From NCBI GenBank assembly GCA_023429825.1, contig JAEZDC010000076.1:1-15616 (forward strand): a stretch of DNA of 15,616 bases. The letters are read 5' to 3'. Of the stretch, positions 13,312-15,616 are shown piece by piece. Under the pieces are notes generated by a model, which saw nothing but the letters and a program-made list of their open reading frames with translations, was not told the DNA's origin and did no database searches. The DNA comes from Bacteroidota bacterium (GTDB taxonomy: Bacteria > Bacteroidota > Bacteroidia > Chitinophagales > Chitinophagaceae). The translations under genes and the position numbers were made by a program. Each line of letters begins with the position of its first letter. Within the stretch, counting starts at the first letter, position 1.

Positions 13312-15333
13312 ATGCATTGTTACAAAACCAGGATCATTGCTGTTTTATTGCTTTGCTGCATCAGCGGTATAAATGTCATTGCTCAAAGACCCACCAAACC
13401 TATCGAAGACAGGAACACCGGAACGCAACAGCAGAATGCAATTATTAATCAGAACGGCCGACCTGCGCCCCGCCAGCAAAAAGATTCTTTGCGAAGAAGA
13501 GATAATTCGGAAGACTCTATCACTATTTTCTACAGGCTTTTTGATTCTTCAAGAGTTTACTTTCTGGATTCTTCTATAAGTGATTTTTATCGCAGATTTC
13601 CACTGCCATACCATTATACCCATAATGGGGTGATGGGCAATGCAGCGAGGTCATACATTTTTCAGCCGTTGATGAAGTCGGGATGGGATGTGGGGTTTCA
13701 CGCCTATGATCCTTACCGGTATACCATTGAAGGAACCAGAATATTTCAAACCACGAGGCCGTATACGGAGTTAGGATATCTATTAGGTAGTAAAGCAGAA
13801 CAAACGATCAATGTAGTACATACGCAAAACCGCAAGAGTAATCTCAACTTCGGTATGGATTTCAGGTTTATCAGTTCTCCGGGTTTTTTGAGAAACCAGA
13901 ATGCGAGCCATAGCAACATGCGGTTTCATACGTACTATCAATCACCAAATCGTAAATACGGACTGTATCTTATTTATGTAGGTAATAGACTTAAGTCGTC
14001 AGAAAACGGTGGGCTAGTTGATGAATCGCAATTAAAGGGTTTAGCATTTAATGATCCTTTTGAAATTCAAACTAAAATTGGTGCGAATAATTCTACTACG
14101 AGAAATCCTTTCAAAACCTATATCATTTCAGGCAACGAATACCGTGAAACAATGATATTGCTTCGACAGCAGTTTGATTTCGGAAAAAAAGATTCTTTAA
14201 TAACCGACGATTCATCGGCGCTTAAGATATTTTACCCCAGGTTTCGTTTACAACATAATTTCCGGTTTACTTCCAATACTTATACATATAAAGACCAGGA
14301 TGTAAACAAAAGCAACTATCTCAACTACTATAATTTCACGGTGATCGATGATACGATCAACTTCAGCGACAGGTGGCGTGATTTCACCAACGAATTCAGC
14401 ATTCTTACTTTTCCACAAAAAACAAATCTCAACCAGTTTTTAAAATTGGGTGCTGCCATACAGAACCTGTTTGGAGATTATAAAGGAGGAACTGAAAATC
14501 TGTATAACGTTTATGGTATTGCAGAATATCGTAACAGAACACGCAACCAGGTTTGGGATATTGAAGCTGCAGGAAAATTATTTTTGAACGGGTACAATTC
14601 AGGTGATTACGAAGCTAAAGTGAGTTTGAAAAGATTGCTCGGACGCAACATAGGATCACTGGAACTCGGTTTCCAGAATGTGAACAGGACGCCTTCTGCA
14701 ATATTTTTCAAGAGAACCAATTTTCCGGTCATCACCAACTCAACTTTCGGCAAAGAAAATTATACAAGACTGTTTGCAACGTATCAAAATCCGAAGCTTC
14801 AATTGAAGCTGTCAGGAGAGTATTACCTGGTGAATAGATACAGTTATTTTACAGATTATTTTGTGGCCGATCAGTTCTCTACTTTGTTCAATGTATTGCA
14901 TGTGTCGGCTGAGAAAAGATTCCGTTTACTCAAAAATGTTCATTGGTACAGCGAGGTACATTTGCAGCAACGAGCAGGAGATGGTCCTGTGAATCTTCCC
15001 CTGTTATTCACCCGGAACCGGATTCAATTTGAAGGAAACTTAGGGTTCAAAAATCTCTTATTAACGACAGGCGTAGAAATGCGTTATCACACTCCGTACA
15101 AAGCCGACAACTATTCACCGCTGAATGGACAGTTTGTCTTCCAGGATACATCGACTATTACTAATCGACCGGAGTTAAATATCTTTTTGAACTTCCGAAT
15201 CAGGTCGTTCAAAGCATTTATTCGTTTGGAAAATATCAATGCGATCGGGCAAAACAACAACTTCACAGCCAGGTATTATCCATATTATCCTATGTGGACA
15301 AGAGTTGGTATCTGGTGGAGCTTTGTTAACTAA
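13312..15333 (+). CDS. Putative outer-membrane porin (Porin_10-like beta-barrel)
   Basis: A 673-residue secreted protein. The N-terminus has Lys5 and Arg7, a hydrophobic segment (IIAVLLLCCIS) and an AQ cleavage site after residue 25, a typical Sec signal peptide; the cysteines do not form a good lipobox. Residues 26-75 are polar, low-complexity and rich in Gln, Asn and Arg. The rest alternates aromatic and polar residues as in outer-membrane beta-strands and ends with WTRVGIWWSFVN, an aromatic-rich last strand. Phrases such as YDPYRYTIEGTRIFQTTRPYTELGYLLGSKAEQ are characteristic of the Bacteroidetes 'putative porin' family (recognised from memory). The substrate is unknown. The start is ATG 13312 because only that gives a clean signal peptide; the open frame reaches back to a TTG at 13237 without family-like sequence. 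Confidence 0.85.
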   Translation: MHCYKTRIIAVLLLCCISGINVIAQRPTKPIEDRNTGTQQQNAIINQNGRPAPRQQKDSLRRRDNSEDSITIFYRLFDSSRVYFLDSSISDFYRRFPLPYHYTHNGVMGNAARSYIFQPLMKSGWDVGFHAYDPYRYTIEGTRIFQTTRPYTELGYLLGSKAEQTINVVHTQNRKSNLNFGMDFRFISSPGFLRNQNASHSNMRFHTYYQSPNRKYGLYLIYVGNRLKSSENGGLVDESQLKGLAFNDPFEIQTKIGANNSTTRNPFKTYIISGNEYRETMILLRQQFDFGKKDSLITDDSSALKIFYPRFRLQHNFRFTSNTYTYKDQDVNKSNYLNYYNFTVIDDTINFSDRWRDFTNEFSILTFPQKTNLNQFLKLGAAIQNLFGDYKGGTENLYNVYGIAEYRNRTRNQVWDIEAAGKLFLNGYNSGDYEAKVSLKRLLGRNIGSLELGFQNVNRTPSAIFFKRTNFPVITNSTFGKENYTRLFATYQNPKLQLKLSGEYYLVNRYSYFTDYFVADQFSTLFNVLHVSAEKRFRLLKNVHWYSEVHLQQRAGDGPVNLPLLFTRNRIQFEGNLGFKNLLLTTGVEMRYHTPYKADNYSPLNGQFVFQDTSTITNRPELNIFLNFRIRSFKAFIRLENINAIGQNNNFTARYYPYYPMWTRVGIWWSFVN

Positions 15334-15377
15334 ACTTTTGTTACAGATCTTTCATCCTGGCTTCTCTGTCATCCGAT

Positions 15378-15440
15378 TTTGTATTTTGAGCCGGCTTAAG
15401 TACTACTATGATAATTCGTTGTGTCACTCACTTCAGCGTT
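15378..15440 (-). repeat. Dispersed intergenic repeat, copy D
   Basis: Read on the minus strand: core GCTGAAGTGAGTGACACAAC preceded by AAC (15418-15440), a 21-base spacer containing ATAGTAGTA, AGCCGGCTC (15388-15396), then AAAATACAAA. It shares the core, spacing and AGCCGGCTC with copy C, and ATAGTAGTA in register with copy A. It occupies the middle of the 158-base gap after the porin-like gene. The rest of that gap shows no gene, RNA or clear terminator. Confidence 0.8.
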
Positions 15441-15491
15441 CATATCAATACTGACCAGTGACCTAGCGATAGCATAACAAAACCATTTTAC

Positions 15492-15616
15492 ATGAAACAA
15501 GTTTTTACGTTGTTGCTCTGCGCCTTTATAAGTATCACTTCTTTCGGCCAGAACAAACGCCAGGCTCCTGAAATAAAATTGCCGGGAGTGAATGGTGATA
15601 CCGTTCGGCTTTCCTC
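15492..15616 (+). CDS. Secreted thioredoxin-fold protein, N-terminal part (3' end outside the window)
   Basis: The first 41 codons of a gene running off the window, reading MKQVFTLLLCAFISITSFGQ at the start. This is a signal peptide: Lys2, a hydrophobic core and a cleavage site around SFGQ. The mature protein begins NKRQAPEIKLPGVNGDTVRLSS, where APxxxLPxxNGxxVxLS is the typical entry to TlpA/ResA or AhpC-TSA thioredoxin-like domains. A periplasmic thiol-disulfide oxidoreductase is likely, but the CxxC motif would lie beyond the window, so the redox role is not shown. ATG 15492 is the only sensible start. Confidence 0.72.
   Translation, partial: MKQVFTLLLCAFISITSFGQNKRQAPEIKLPGVNGDTVRLS

Noticed and set aside
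1..15616. Mobile elements, prophage genes, CRISPR arrays or a defence/toxin-antitoxin system
   Set aside because: No transposase, integrase, phage, Cas or known defence-type proteins and no regularly spaced direct repeats were seen; the gene content is housekeeping plus surface-glycan synthesis.

Overview
The window reads as chromosome of a Bacteroidetes bacterium, most likely of the Chitinophagaceae/Sphingobacteriia type. The evidence is a topoisomerase IV ParC with the sequence APRYIEARLS around the catalytic tyrosine, a Bacteroidetes-type 'putative porin' (Porin_10-like), a DUF4199 protein, start codons without clear Shine-Dalgarno sequences, and promoter elements resembling the Bacteroidetes -7 box TAnnTTTG. 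Base composition is moderate to AT-rich. There are no insertion sequences, phage genes or CRISPR arrays; almost all the space is coding and the longest gap without a gene is about 160 bases.

Layout. (1) Bases 1-4198, plus strand: the 3' part of parE, a DUF1835/DUF3658-like protein of unknown function, then parC, so both topoisomerase IV subunits flank an uncharacterised gene. (2) 4281-4784, plus strand: a small TPR protein, followed by a hairpin terminator between convergent transcription units. (3) 4932-11231, minus strand: a seven-gene, mostly tightly spaced unit, in transcription order a dihydroorotase-like gene, a DUF4199 membrane protein, a membrane-anchored GT2 glycosyltransferase, a GT4 glycosyltransferase, then hddA, gmhA and hddC. 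The last three make GDP-D-glycero-alpha-D-manno-heptose from sedoheptulose 7-phosphate, except for the GmhB phosphatase step, which is not encoded here; the two glycosyltransferases probably use this or related sugars for a surface glycan. (4) 11342-11481, minus strand: tRNA-Pro(GGG) with promoter and terminator. (5) 11551-13236: a TerC-family membrane protein (minus) diverging from a purine nucleoside phosphorylase (plus). (6) 13312 to the end, plus strand: an outer-membrane porin-like beta-barrel and the beginning of a secreted thioredoxin-fold (TlpA/AhpC-TSA type) protein.

Most notable observations. A short dispersed repeat of about 55-63 bases sits in four of the intergenic gaps (near 1617, 4809, 7253 and 15378), with a conserved core and a small dyad that shows a compensatory base change. 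The dihydroorotase has lost every metal-binding residue I can align and is predicted to be a non-catalytic paralogue. The purine nucleoside phosphorylase carries Asp in place of the Asn that normally selects 6-oxopurines. ParC has Ala at the classical quinolone-resistance Ser position.
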